From assembly GCA_019636285.1 (NCBI GenBank), contig JAHBXV010000013.1:1-64000 (forward strand): a DNA stretch of 64,000 bases, written 5' to 3'. Each line of letters opens with the position of its first letter. The stretch's first letter is position 1. Below are positions 19,056 to 27,825 of the stretch, in pieces. Under the pieces are notes generated by a model, which was not told where the DNA came from, made no database searches, and was given only the letters and a program-made list of their open reading frames with translations. A program made the position numbers and the translations under genes. The stretch is from Planctomycetaceae bacterium. Lineage in GTDB: Bacteria; Planctomycetota; Planctomycetia; Planctomycetales; Planctomycetaceae.

Positions 19056-20099
19056 TTGGCGCCGAATCCCGCAAGTTCCGACCGGCCAACGATCGCCCTC
19101 ACCATGGGCGATCCGGCAGGAGTCGGTCCCGAAATCTGTCTGCTCGCGCTGGCCAATGCCGAACTGAACCAGGCATGTCGGCTCGTCGTCTTCGGCGACA
19201 TCCGCATTCTCGAGCGCTGCGCCCAGAAATTGCAGCGTCCTTATCCAGTGAAGCATTGGTCGGTCGACGAATGGCAGAGCGCGGGTCGCCACTCAGCCGA
19301 GTCGGGTATTGTCCATTTGCCAATTCTGGATGAAGCGACCTTCGTACCCGCGACGTGCGACGCCAACACGGGCCGGGCATCGTTTGCCTACATCGAGGCC
19401 GCCATTGAAGCGGCTCAACGAGGCGAAATCGCGGGCGTCGCCACGGGGCCCATCAGCAAAGAGGCCCTGCATCTGGCGGGCATCGAGTTTCCCGGCCACA
19501 CCGAAATCTTCGCCGAGCGAACCAATGCGGCGAAGTGGTGCATGATGCAGTTCGCGCCGGAACTGGTCTGCACGTTCGCCACCGTCCATATCGGGTATGC
19601 CGATGTGCCCAAGCAACTGACCAGCGAGCGCGTTCTGGATGTCATTCGATTGACCGACGCGGCGATGCGACGACTCAAGTCTCGCAACCCCACGATCGTG
19701 GTCTGCGGGCTCAATCCTCATGCGGGCGAGAACGGCCTCTTCGGCAACCGCGAAGAAGAGCACCTCGTCGTTCCGGCTATCGAAGCAGCACGAGCCGAGG
19801 GGCTCAACATCGTCGGCCCCTTGCCGGCAGACACCGCCTTTATCCCGCAGCGGCGGCAGACGACCGACGCATTCGTCTGCCTCTATCACGACCAGGGTCA
19901 TATCCCCATCAAGGCACTGGCCTTTGATTCGGCGGTCAACACGACACTCGGGCTGCCCATCGTGCGGACCAGTGTCGACCACGGCACCGCCTGCGACATT
20001 GCCTGGCAGGGAATTGCCCGCCCCGACAGCCTGTTCGCGGCGATTCGCCTGGCGGCACGACTCTCCAGGCGGCAAGACGAGAATGGAGCCAACCCGTGA
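19056..20099 (+). CDS. pdxA: 4-hydroxythreonine-4-phosphate dehydrogenase
   Basis: 347 aa. PdxA oxidises 4-phosphohydroxy-threonine in the DXP-dependent route to pyridoxal phosphate. Landmarks are IALTMGDPAGVGPEI, a TGPISKEALHLAG loop, FPGHTEIFAE, VCTFATVHIGYADVPKQL, CGLNPHAGENGLFG, GPLPADTAFIP, FVCLYHDQGHIPIKALAFDSAVNTTLG and the metal-site His in SVDHGTACDIA. A TTG at 19056 with AAGAGG five bases upstream looks the best start; a TTG at 19038 is the alternative. The stop overlaps the next start. Pyridoxal phosphate is the cofactor of the aminotransferase encoded next. Confidence 0.95.
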   Translation: MAPNPASSDRPTIALTMGDPAGVGPEICLLALANAELNQACRLVVFGDIRILERCAQKLQRPYPVKHWSVDEWQSAGRHSAESGIVHLPILDEATFVPATCDANTGRASFAYIEAAIEAAQRGEIAGVATGPISKEALHLAGIEFPGHTEIFAERTNAAKWCMMQFAPELVCTFATVHIGYADVPKQLTSERVLDVIRLTDAAMRRLKSRNPTIVVCGLNPHAGENGLFGNREEEHLVVPAIEAARAEGLNIVGPLPADTAFIPQRRQTTDAFVCLYHDQGHIPIKALAFDSAVNTTLGLPIVRTSVDHGTACDIAWQGIARPDSLFAAIRLAARLSRRQDENGANP

Positions 20100-21001
20100 C
20101 TGAACCATTGGCTTGGCTCAACGGCGAATACGTGCCGTTTCAGTCGGCCGGGTTGCCACTCTCCGACCTTGGCGTCGTTGGAGGGCTGGCTGTCGCAGAA
20201 ATGATCCGCACATTTGGCGGACAGCCGTTTCGATTGGATGAGCACCTTACACGACTGCGGTTGTCTTGCCAGCGAGTGGGCTTTGAAACCCCTCTTGCTC
20301 ATCAGTCCTGGGTCGAGGTCGTTGAGCACCTGGTACAACACAACATGCCGCTGGTTCCGCTGGGTGGGGATCTCGGCATTATTCTGTTCGTGACCGCTGG
20401 TCCGAACCCGACGTATGTCGGAGCGGGCTCGCATGGCTGCACGCACGGAGCGCATACGTTTTCGCTGCCGTTTGCGAACTGGGCCAGTCGGCTCACATCG
20501 GGAGTCTCACTGGTGACGGTCGACGCCCCGGCTGTCGATTCGCCGCTTCTGGATTTCCAGGTCAAGTCGCGAAGCCGCATGCTCTGGCATCTCGCGGATC
20601 GAATCGCGCGCGAATCGGACCCAGGCGCGGTTGCGTTACTCGTCGATAGCAATGGCTGCGTCAGCGAGACGGCCACGTCGAACATCGTGGCCGTCCGCGG
20701 CAGCCGACTGTCGACGCCGCGGCGAAACCATGTTCTCGACGGGATCAGCCTGCGAATGGTGGCCGATCTCGCAAAAGTGGCCGGATTTGAGTTTACCGAA
20801 GCAGACATAACCGTGGACGACCTGATCGCGTCCGAGGAAGTTCTGCTCACCTCGACACCGACCTGCCTCCTGCCAGCCAAGTCGGTCAACGGCATCCCGC
20901 TCAAGGAGTCGGTTCCCGGTCCGGTCTTGACTCGGCTCCAAGAACTCTGGAGCGAAGCCGTCGGCATCGACATTGTTCGGCAGTTAACAGCCGCCCCGTA
21001 G
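20096..21001 (+). CDS. Class IV aminotransferase
   Basis: 301 aa. A PLP enzyme of the fold shared by branched-chain aminotransferases, D-amino-acid aminotransferases and aminodeoxychorismate lyase. Landmarks are WLNGEYVPFQSAGLPLSDLG, a FRLDEHLTRLRLS helix, the probable Schiff-base lysine in FQVKSRSRM, and SNGCVSETATSNIVAVRG with TPRRNHVLDGISL, which bind the cofactor. Eye inspection cannot separate the family's activities. The GTG at 20096 overlaps the pdxA stop by four bases, so expression is probably coupled to PLP synthesis. Confidence 0.9.
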   Translation: MTEPLAWLNGEYVPFQSAGLPLSDLGVVGGLAVAEMIRTFGGQPFRLDEHLTRLRLSCQRVGFETPLAHQSWVEVVEHLVQHNMPLVPLGGDLGIILFVTAGPNPTYVGAGSHGCTHGAHTFSLPFANWASRLTSGVSLVTVDAPAVDSPLLDFQVKSRSRMLWHLADRIARESDPGAVALLVDSNGCVSETATSNIVAVRGSRLSTPRRNHVLDGISLRMVADLAKVAGFEFTEADITVDDLIASEEVLLTSTPTCLLPAKSVNGIPLKESVPGPVLTRLQELWSEAVGIDIVRQLTAAP

Positions 21002-21009
21002 CCGAGCCT

Positions 21010-22158
21010 TTACGGCGCGAAGCCGGCCTTCAGTTCCTGCGGAGAAATCCCGCCGTCCTTGTTCGTGTCCAGTTGTTCGAAGCGGGCTCGCAGGCGCTCG
21101 CTGACTTCGTCGCGACCGAGTTTGCCGTCACCATTCTTATCCAGGCGCCGGAAGAATTCGCCCGGCTGAGAGCCACCCGATCCCTCGGACTTTGGTTCCG
21201 GCTTCTTTTCGGGGCTCGGCTCGGACGTGGGTTTTGCGGTCTCCGGTTCGCCGCGCGGCTGTCCGAACGGAGGACGTCCCGTCATTCCGGCTGGGGGAGC
21301 ACCAAACAGTTCCGGCGGACTCAGTTGTCCGTCGCCGTCACGGTCCAGCTTCGCCAGCCGATCCGCGGCGGCCCGCAATTCCTCGGAGGAAAGTTTTCCG
21401 TTCTGGTCCTGGTCAAGCATTCCGAAGAAGAGAGGCATCGGGCCGCGCGGGCCTTCCATACCAGGTTGGCCTTCCGGACTGCCGGGCGGACGACCTTCCG
21501 GCGGTCGTCCCGTGAAATTGCCGGCGATTCGGACAAACTCCTCTTTGCCAACCTCGTCCTGACCAACGACGTCAAAGAGACGGCCGAGACGCGGACGCAA
21601 TTCTTCGGGAATTTCGTCGCGGGCCAGTTTCCCATCGCCATTGCGATCAAGCCGATCGAACATCGTGGCCGGATCCGGCATCCCGCCGGGCCGATTGAAG
21701 CGTGCGAACTCGTCGAAATTTAGCGAGTCCTTCCCCAGCCGCGACAAGGCATCCTTGATGCGCTGGCGGAATTCTTCGGGCACTTCGCCCTCGGTAACGC
21801 TTCCATCCTTGTTCGCGTCGAGCATCTCGAACCGGCGGCGCAGCTCCGCGCGCATCTGTTCCATGTTCGGGCCGCCCCCCGCCCCAAATCCCATCGGAAG
21901 GACCGCTTGCGGGGCAGGTTCCGGTTGCTGCGCGGCGATGAATTCGTCGAGCGTCAGCTTCTTATCGCCGTTCTTGTCACCCAAACGGATGAGCCGCTCC
22001 AGAAACCGTTGTTTCGATTCGTCGACTTCGTCCAACTCCAGAACGTCGTCGCCGTTCTTATTGAGGGCAGTGAACAGAGCCTTGGGATCGTCGCCGTCAG
22101 CCGCGAGCAAGAAAGTCGACGGTATCAGCATCGCCAGTGGAAGAATCAGACGTCGCAT
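21010..22158 (-). CDS. Secreted multi-EF-hand protein
   Basis: 382 aa. A signal peptide (RRLILPLAMLIPSTFLLA) precedes a chain of about nine EF-hand-like loops, with acidic DxNxDG cores such as DKNGDKKLTLDEF, DANKDGSVTEGE, DRNGDGKLARDE, DQDQNGKLSSEE, DRDGDGQLSPPE, DKNGDGKLGRDE and DTNKDGGISPQE. A Pro/Gly-rich linker lies before the last pair. It should bind calcium in the periplasm or outside. Secreted EF-hand proteins are abundant in Planctomycetota, with unknown partners. The ATG at 22158 is preferred because the signal peptide begins there, while the frame opens at 22239. It converges with the aminotransferase gene eight bases away. Confidence 0.88.
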   Translation of the reverse strand: MRRLILPLAMLIPSTFLLAADGDDPKALFTALNKNGDDVLELDEVDESKQRFLERLIRLGDKNGDKKLTLDEFIAAQQPEPAPQAVLPMGFGAGGGPNMEQMRAELRRRFEMLDANKDGSVTEGEVPEEFRQRIKDALSRLGKDSLNFDEFARFNRPGGMPDPATMFDRLDRNGDGKLARDEIPEELRPRLGRLFDVVGQDEVGKEEFVRIAGNFTGRPPEGRPPGSPEGQPGMEGPRGPMPLFFGMLDQDQNGKLSSEELRAAADRLAKLDRDGDGQLSPPELFGAPPAGMTGRPPFGQPRGEPETAKPTSEPSPEKKPEPKSEGSGGSQPGEFFRRLDKNGDGKLGRDEVSERLRARFEQLDTNKDGGISPQELKAGFAP

Positions 22159-22275
22159 GGGAATCTCGCTTGTGTGGCACAGATCGAAGTGCAGGTTGTG
22201 CCAGCTGGATTGGGGAGCCCGAGTCAGACAGGCGGACACTGGAAATTGAACCCCAACTTTTCAGAATCCGACCGC

Positions 22276-22320
22276 CCAAAAACACACAAAGCCAGCCCGG
22301 AGGTGATCCTCCAGGCTGGC
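22276..22320 (-). terminator. Intrinsic terminator of the peroxiredoxin gene
   Basis: Read on the minus strand, GCCAGCCTGGAGG pairs with CCTCCGGGCTGGC (one mismatch, four-base loop), and a T-rich run TTTGTGTGTTTTT follows. It lies 75 bases past the peroxiredoxin stop. Confidence 0.8.
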
Positions 22321-22394
22321 CAGTGTGAAAACGCAATTCTCGCGGAAGGCCCGGCGAGCAGCTCACTGCACAGAGGTTATGTGAGACCTCGGCG

Positions 22395-22937
22395 TTAGTT
22401 GAGGGTCTTGTCGCCCTTCTTCCAGCCGCAGGGGGTCAGCTTGTCGGTCTGCAAGGCATCGAGAACGCGAAGAACTTCGTTGACGTCACGGCCGACGGGC
22501 AGGTCGTTCATGCAAGCCCAGCGAACGACGCCGTTCGGGTCGATCAGGAAGGTGCCGCGGAACGCGATCCCCGCATCGTCCTTCAGCACGCCATAAGCGG
22601 TCGAGAGGGCGTGCGACGTATCGGCGAGCATGGGATGCTGCATCTTCTTGAGGTCCGGATGCGATTCGCACCAGGCCTTGTGGGAGAAAACGCTGTCGGT
22701 GCTGGCCGTCAGGACGACGCAATTGCGGGACGTAAATTCGCTCAGCGACTCGTTGAAACGCACGATTTCGGTCGGGCAGACAAACGTGAAGTCGAGCGGA
22801 TAGAAGTACAGACAGACCCACTTGCCTCGGTAATCTCCCAGGCTGATCTGCGTGAACTGCTGGTCAGTATTGTTCTTGGAGCAATCAAATGCCTGAACGG
22901 AAAAGTCGGGAGCGAGGTAGCCGACGCGGGCGGTCAT
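22395..22937 (-). CDS. Typical 2-Cys peroxiredoxin (AhpC/Prx1 type)
   Basis: 180 aa. It reduces peroxides with thiol help in the cytoplasm. The peroxidatic Cys54 lies in FTFVCPTE, the resolving Cys170 in TPCGWK. Other landmarks are APDFSVQAFD, YFYPLDF, DSVFSHKAW, FLIDPNGVVRW and GRDVNEVLRVLDALQ. The ATG at 22937 has AAGGA eight bases upstream; the longer open frame to 23030 adds unrelated residues. The C-terminus is short (about ten residues after the resolving Cys), as in robust bacterial forms that resist over-oxidation. No ahpF-like reductase gene lies next to it. Confidence 0.95.
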   Translation of the reverse strand: MTARVGYLAPDFSVQAFDCSKNNTDQQFTQISLGDYRGKWVCLYFYPLDFTFVCPTEIVRFNESLSEFTSRNCVVLTASTDSVFSHKAWCESHPDLKKMQHPMLADTSHALSTAYGVLKDDAGIAFRGTFLIDPNGVVRWACMNDLPVGRDVNEVLRVLDALQTDKLTPCGWKKGDKTLN

Positions 22938-23208
22938 GCGAGAGGATCCTTCTTGCAAAGGGGAGGGAGGCAATCTCAGCGGAAAATTGGCTGACCAACT
23001 CCGCGAATCTCGTTCCGCGCCGCCGGTCACCTGCCCGGAAGTATATCTGCCCGCCCCACTCGGGCAAGCGTCGCCCGCAAGTCTGTCGCGAGCGCCCGAC
23101 CGGGCGCTCGGTTCTCTGGATGGACCAATTGCCGTATCGGAGCCAAACGATCACCCTATTGTGAACGTCCGATTCAACTCGTTTCCCGAAACTGGTGCAG
23201 GTGCTTTC

Positions 23209-24552
23209 ATGCCGTGCGATGTACGAATTGCTCGCCCCATCGACATTCGATGGACTACCGCCGACCTCTCTCTCGTCTTCGCGCTGTGCTGTTCTTGTCT
23301 TTTGCCTTCATCGGGATGGGGAGCCGACCCGCTTCCCCTGACCGCTGCCGAGGCGGCGAAGCGGCTTGACCTGCGAACGCTTGCCGTCCCGGCCGACGCC
23401 GGAGACTCCCGGCAGCGCACGATGGCGTCGCTGTCTTACGAGACATCGGGAACGATCGACACCGTCTATCCCGCGCTGAAAGCTGAGTTGCAAAAGCGAG
23501 GCTGGAAGGAACTGCCGGAAGCGATGGTCACTCCGGCGTACGCCTCGGCAACCTACCAGAACAAAGACTCTCGGCTGTCGATCACGTTGAGCCCAGCGGG
23601 TGACAAAGTCACCGTCATGATGAATCAGCATGGCAACGTGGCGCTCGACAAACTTCCCATGCCCAAAGGCGTGCAGACGCTTTACGCAGGCCCCGCCAGC
23701 CTGCTGCTCACCGCGAGCGACACGCCCGAGAAGACTCACGAAGCTGTTGCCAAACTTCTCTTGGCCAAAGGCTGGCAGCCCTATGGTTCCGCAGGGGATA
23801 CGCGGTTCTATCGCCAGAACGCTGTCCGACTGGGTGTGACCGCCTCGTCCGCCCCGGCTCAGGGCGGCAAGACGATGATTCAACTTGAGTCGACGCTGAT
23901 GTCGGTCGAATTGCCGGCTCCCCAGTCGGCGGAAGGTCTCAGCTATGCCGATGTGACCACGACGATCTCGTTCGATTCGGCTGAACCACTCGAAGCGATC
24001 GACGCCTTCTACCGGAAGACGCTGGCACCAGCCGGTTGGCAGGCGACCACGGAAAAACCGATCAAGGTCTCGATCTACGACACGGTCATCTTTCGCAACC
24101 CCGCGAAGGATCTGATCGAACTTCGCATGCAGACGGTCGAGGGCAAGTCGCGCGCGATGGTCATTCATCAGTCCGCCGCGGAAGTGGCCGAGATTGAAGC
24201 CGCCGCCGAAAGGGCCGCGAAGAAGAAAACAGCCCCCATGGAAAAAGGAAAACTGGCGATCACACTTCCCGCAGGAGCCATGTCGGTTGAGGCGTCGGCC
24301 GCGACGATTGAATTCGCCATGAAGTCGGGGGCTGCGAAGTCAGCGGTCGCGGAAATGATCGCCGCCTGGAAGAAAGACGGCTGGACGGCCGAAGCGACCG
24401 TGAATGAAGCCCAGGTCGGCCAGTGGACCCTCAAGAAAGGCGACCAGGAACTGAGCGTGAACTACGTGGACCCCGGGTTCATTCCCGGCGAAATCACGAT
24501 TCAGGCCACCGGCGTCACATTGAGCATTGCGGGGAAGCCGGAAGGCAAGTAG
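23209..24552 (+). CDS. Exported protein with four GW-containing modules, function unknown
   Basis: 447 aa. A signal peptide with a long basic lead (hydrophobic part LVFALCCSCLLP) precedes the mature chain. Four helix-plus-strands modules share a helix ending in a Gly-Trp turn: QKRGWK (98-99), LAKGWQ (188-189), APAGWQ (276-277) and KKDGWT (391-392). In each, a strand with paired charged residues follows (for example FYRQNAVRLGVT and VIFRNPAKDLIELRM). An Ala/Glu/Lys linker (325-345) splits modules 3 and 4. The ATG at 23209 has AGGTG at good spacing. I recognise no Pfam family. The gene is divergent from the peroxiredoxin gene; a role in the periplasm is all that can be said. Confidence 0.7.
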   Translation: MPCDVRIARPIDIRWTTADLSLVFALCCSCLLPSSGWGADPLPLTAAEAAKRLDLRTLAVPADAGDSRQRTMASLSYETSGTIDTVYPALKAELQKRGWKELPEAMVTPAYASATYQNKDSRLSITLSPAGDKVTVMMNQHGNVALDKLPMPKGVQTLYAGPASLLLTASDTPEKTHEAVAKLLLAKGWQPYGSAGDTRFYRQNAVRLGVTASSAPAQGGKTMIQLESTLMSVELPAPQSAEGLSYADVTTTISFDSAEPLEAIDAFYRKTLAPAGWQATTEKPIKVSIYDTVIFRNPAKDLIELRMQTVEGKSRAMVIHQSAAEVAEIEAAAERAAKKKTAPMEKGKLAITLPAGAMSVEASAATIEFAMKSGAAKSAVAEMIAAWKKDGWTAEATVNEAQVGQWTLKKGDQELSVNYVDPGFIPGEITIQATGVTLSIAGKPEGK

Positions 24553-24643
24553 GCAAGATTGCTCGTCATTCGAAATTGCCTTCCGTCACAGGTCATCAAA
24601 CACTCCCGAGCAATGGGGGCTGATGTCGTGTCGCTCAAAGACA

Positions 24644-24754
24644 AGGTTTCTCACTGAGACACAAAGGCACGAAGAATACAAAGAAGGACTTTTCAGCAAG
24701 GGCTGTAACGACCTGGCTGCCTTTCTCCGTGACTTTGTGACTTTGTGAGAACCT
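24644..24754. repeat. Imperfect inverted repeat of the CACAAAG/CTTTGTG type
   Basis: AGGTTTCTCAC...CACAAAGGCACGAAG on the left matches the reverse complement of CTCCGTGACTTTGTG...GTGAGAACCTC on the right, with several mismatches, over 111 bases. Internal short direct repeats (GACTTTGTGACTTTGTG) are visible. Similar decayed words are common between genes of environmental bacteria. Confidence 0.55.
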
Positions 24755-24808
24755 CAAAAAGAGAGTCAACGACTTTCTTAGAGTGAACCAAGCGGTCCAA
24801 GCACTACC

Positions 24809-24890
24809 CGCCTCCGTGTCCTTCGCATCCTCCTCGGTGAATTCGCCCGAGTACCGACCGCCGAGAACGCTGAGACACACGGAGATGAGG
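24809..24890. repeat. Imperfect inverted repeat with CCTCCGTGTC arms
   Basis: CCTCCGTGTCCTTCGCATC and the reverse complement of the region around GAGACACACGGAG share a CTCCGTGT core and a CTCGGYGGT-like second block. It looks like a relative of the element 55 bases upstream, more decayed. Confidence 0.45.
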
Positions 24891-25105
24891 GAGGAACTGC
24901 GAATGATGGTTCGCGGGCGGAGAACTGCTCGGCCGCATGCCCGATTTCAGGAACTCCCGCTGCGGAAGCGATTCTGTTCCCCACTGCCGGAAACGCGCGT
25001 CTCGAACATCCCATCCAGACCGCTTGCGTTGCCCCGGCGCGGCGATCACCATGGAGGACTCTTCTCGAATGATTCACTGAGATGGTCACCCTGGAGCCGC
25101 CTTTC

Positions 25106-26155
25106 ATGTCGCACGAGACTTCCACGCGCCGCGCGTTTCTGGAGCGGCTGGGTCTGGGGACTGTTGCCGCGACGTCGCTCGCCGGTTGCGGTCAGCCGAA
25201 TGCCGGTGGTAGTGGGGACAGCGGGACGGCCGGTGGCTCGCGACCATTGCGGGCCTGCTTTTCCAATGCAGGGCTGCAAAGTACCTGGTGTGCCCTCGGC
25301 AAGACGACGGCCGAGTTGTGGGGCAAGCTGCTGAATGTCGAGATTGAGTGGGTCGACGGCGAATTCGACCCCGAGAAGCAGCGGAACAAGATCGACCTCG
25401 TGACCACCCGCGATTGGGACTTCTGCGCGTTTCAAGCCGTGCAGATTGACTCACTGGCCGAACCGGTGAAGCGGCTCAAGGAACGGGGAATCCCGGTCAT
25501 CTCGATGGATACGCTATTGGTCGCGATGGACCAGATGCGGGACACCGGTGTCTGGTGCGAGGTCACTCCCGATCACGTCAACATGGCCGAGATGAGCGGC
25601 GGCTACCTCCTGGAAAAGATCGGCGGCAAGGGGAAGGTCATTCACATTGGCGGCCTCAGCTCGCACAGCGGGGCGATCGGCCGGCGCGACGGCTTCGAAA
25701 AGGTGGCGGCTAAATATCCCGATGTGGAAGTCATCGGCGGCGGCGTTCGCTGGTGCGACTGGAAGAAGCAGAAAGCGCGCGACACGTTTGAAGCCCTGTT
25801 GCAGCAGGAAAAAGAACCCATCGCCGGGGCCTTTTTCCACAGCGACGACATGGCATTGGCCTGCACGCCGGCCCTCGACGGAACCATTCACAAGGACATG
25901 GTCATCACGGCCGTGGACGGCCAGCGAGATGGGCTGGATGCCGTCGCGAAGGGCGTGCTGGCGGCGACAGCCGTCAATCCGGTTTGCCTCATCCATCAGA
26001 CGGCCCTGGTCGTGGGCCAGTTCATCGTCCGGAACAAAGAAGCGGTCGACACCGTTCCGCTGGAAATCATCACGCCGGGACCGCTGGTGACGAAAGACAA
26101 CCCGCGCGCGCTGGAAGCCATGCTTTATCTGGCCGATCCGGCGCATTGCATGGTG
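25106..26155 (+). CDS. Sugar-type ABC transporter substrate-binding lipoprotein
   Basis: 349 aa plus stop. The N-terminus carries a twin-arginine-like motif (RRAFLERLGLG) and a lipobox ending at Cys (SLAGCGQ). The mature chain is a type I periplasmic-binding fold (Peripla_BP_4): FSNAGLQSTWCALGKTT, NKIDLVTTRDWDFCAFQAV, GIPVISMDTLL, GKGKVIHIGGLSSHSGAIGRRDGF, FFHSDDMALACTPALDG and ITAVDGQRDGLDAVAKG. These match ribose- or xylose-type binders, though the true ligand cannot be read. ATPase and permease genes follow, which completes a typical importer. GGAG lies about ten bases before the ATG at 25106. Confidence 0.9.
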
Positions 26156-26220
26156 TAGTCATTCGTGGCGGCTAACAGTCACGACTAGTGTCTCTCCGGA
26201 CCCATCAGGAATCGGGCCGC

Positions 26221-27726
26221 GTGTCGAACGATTCGCCCCTGCTGCTGTCGGCTCGTCGGATCACCGTCCGATACGGCGGCGTGGCGGCCTTGTCGGAGGT
26301 CGATTTCGAACTGGCTCCCGGTGAGATTCACGGGCTCGTCGGCTGCAACGGGGCCGGCAAAAGCACGCTGATGAAGGTGCTGGCCGGTGCGGTTCCGCAT
26401 TACGAGGGAGACATTTCGCTCGATGGAACTCCCATCCGTCTCGATTCGCCGCACGGAGCGCTCTCGCGCGGCATCGCGATGGTCTACCAGGAACTGTCGG
26501 GAGTCGGTTCCCTGTCGGTCGCCGAGAATATCTGTCTGGGTCGCCAGCCGCGGACTCGTTTGGGAACCGTCGACTGGCGACGGATGGCCCGCGAGGCCCG
26601 CGCTTCGCTCGCGGAGCTGAATGTCGATATCGATGTCACGAAGCGACTCGATCGCTATCCGCTGGTGACTCGACAATTGGTCGAAATCGCACGCGGCCTG
26701 CATTCGGGCGCGAGAATTCTGATTCTCGACGAGCCGACGAGCGCGCTGAGCCCGCCGGAAGCCGGACGGCTGTTCGACCTGATGCGTCAACTGCGGCGAC
26801 GCGGTGTCTCGATGATCTTCATCAGCCATTTTCTGGAAGACGTGCTGGCGATTTGCGATCGAGTCAGCGTGTTCCGGGATGGTCGTCACGTTGCCACGCG
26901 AGCGGTGAGCGTGTTCGATCGCTCGACCATGTTGCGGCAGATGATTGGTGACGAACGGGACGCCAGTGGCGCGGATGTTCTGGAAGCCACGCTGCCGCCA
27001 CGAACGTCCGATCCGCCGCGACTGCGAATCGACGGGCTGAGCCAGCCGGGATTGTTCGAGAGTATTTCGCTTACGGCGGCGTCTGGCGAATGCCTGGGCT
27101 TGTTTGGATTCGTGGGAGCCGGACATCAGGACTTCGTCTGGAGCCTGTCCGGGGCGGCTCGGCCCGCCACAGGAACCGTGACGCTGGATGGCACACCCGT
27201 CTCGCTGACGAATGTTCGCGACGCCGTTCGCCGGGGGATCGTGTTCGTGGCCGCCGATCGAGCGAGGACGCTGGTTCGAGGGGCATCGATTTCGCGAAAT
27301 CTCACGCTGGCGCATCTGCGGAGCGTTCTGGGAGCATGGCTGCGACGACGCCGCGAAGTGGCCGTCTCCAAACCGATGCTGGAAACGATTGGCTGCCGTC
27401 CGCCAAACCCGTCGCTGCGAGCGGGCTCGCTCTCCGGGGGTAACCAGCAGAAAGTGGTCTTCGGCAAGTGGTTGTTTGGGCCGATTGACGTCTTGCTCCT
27501 CGAAGAACCGACGCGCGGCATGGATGTGCATGCCAAGTCCGAAATCATGGCGCTGATCGCGAAGCAGCGTGAGAGCGGCGCGATCGTGCTTCTGGCGTCC
27601 ACGGAACCCGAGCTCTTGCTCGCGCATGCCACGCGGATTGTCGTGTTCAGCCGGGGACGCATCGTGAGTGAACTACAGGGGCAGACTGTCACCAAGTCCG
27701 ATCTCATGCGACTCGCCGAGGGTTGA
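26221..27726 (+). CDS. Sugar ABC transporter, double ATP-binding protein (RbsA/MglA type)
   Basis: 501 aa with two nucleotide-binding domains, the family's usual size. Domain 1 has Walker A GCNGAGKST (about residues 40-48), MVYQEL and Walker B RILILDEPTSAL. Domain 2 has LSGGNQQK (about 404) and LLLEEPTRGMD, but its Walker A is GFVGAGHQD without lysine. The domain 1 signature is also degenerate: YPLVTRQLVEIA stands where LS[IV]GxxQxVEIA is expected. Only one composite ATP site then seems complete. The start is the GTG at 26221, with AGGA upstream; a GTG at 26188 is in frame. It follows the binding-protein gene by 65 bases. Confidence 0.93.
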   Translation: MSNDSPLLLSARRITVRYGGVAALSEVDFELAPGEIHGLVGCNGAGKSTLMKVLAGAVPHYEGDISLDGTPIRLDSPHGALSRGIAMVYQELSGVGSLSVAENICLGRQPRTRLGTVDWRRMAREARASLAELNVDIDVTKRLDRYPLVTRQLVEIARGLHSGARILILDEPTSALSPPEAGRLFDLMRQLRRRGVSMIFISHFLEDVLAICDRVSVFRDGRHVATRAVSVFDRSTMLRQMIGDERDASGADVLEATLPPRTSDPPRLRIDGLSQPGLFESISLTAASGECLGLFGFVGAGHQDFVWSLSGAARPATGTVTLDGTPVSLTNVRDAVRRGIVFVAADRARTLVRGASISRNLTLAHLRSVLGAWLRRRREVAVSKPMLETIGCRPPNPSLRAGSLSGGNQQKVVFGKWLFGPIDVLLLEEPTRGMDVHAKSEIMALIAKQRESGAIVLLASTEPELLLAHATRIVVFSRGRIVSELQGQTVTKSDLMRLAEG

Positions 27727-27825
27727 TCCGGCTCTCAGAAATAACACGCGAGCCCATTCGGCTTTGTGGATCGTCCGGACGGACCAGCCATCACATTCGC
27801 ACCGCCTCGCCAAGAAAAACCTTCC

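Larger units (their letters stand above)
24553..25105. other. 553-bp gap carrying two decayed inverted repeats
   Basis: The gap before the ABC transporter genes contains the two imperfect inverted repeats listed at 24644-24754 and 24809-24890. I see no RNA gene or recognisable binding-protein operator in the remainder. Confidence 0.45.

Noticed and set aside
17949-19292. A 447-codon minus-strand open frame opposite the UPF0104 gene
   Set aside because: Arg/Gln/Asp-rich and motif-free, opposite an obvious membrane protein gene with overlapping neighbours.
22365-22390. A possible half copy of the family 2 repeat (ACAGAGGTTATGTG)
   Set aside because: Only about a dozen bases match, with one insertion, and no second arm is present.
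26185-27627. A 480-codon minus-strand open frame opposite the ABC ATPase
   Set aside because: The plus strand has full ABC motifs; the minus product has none.
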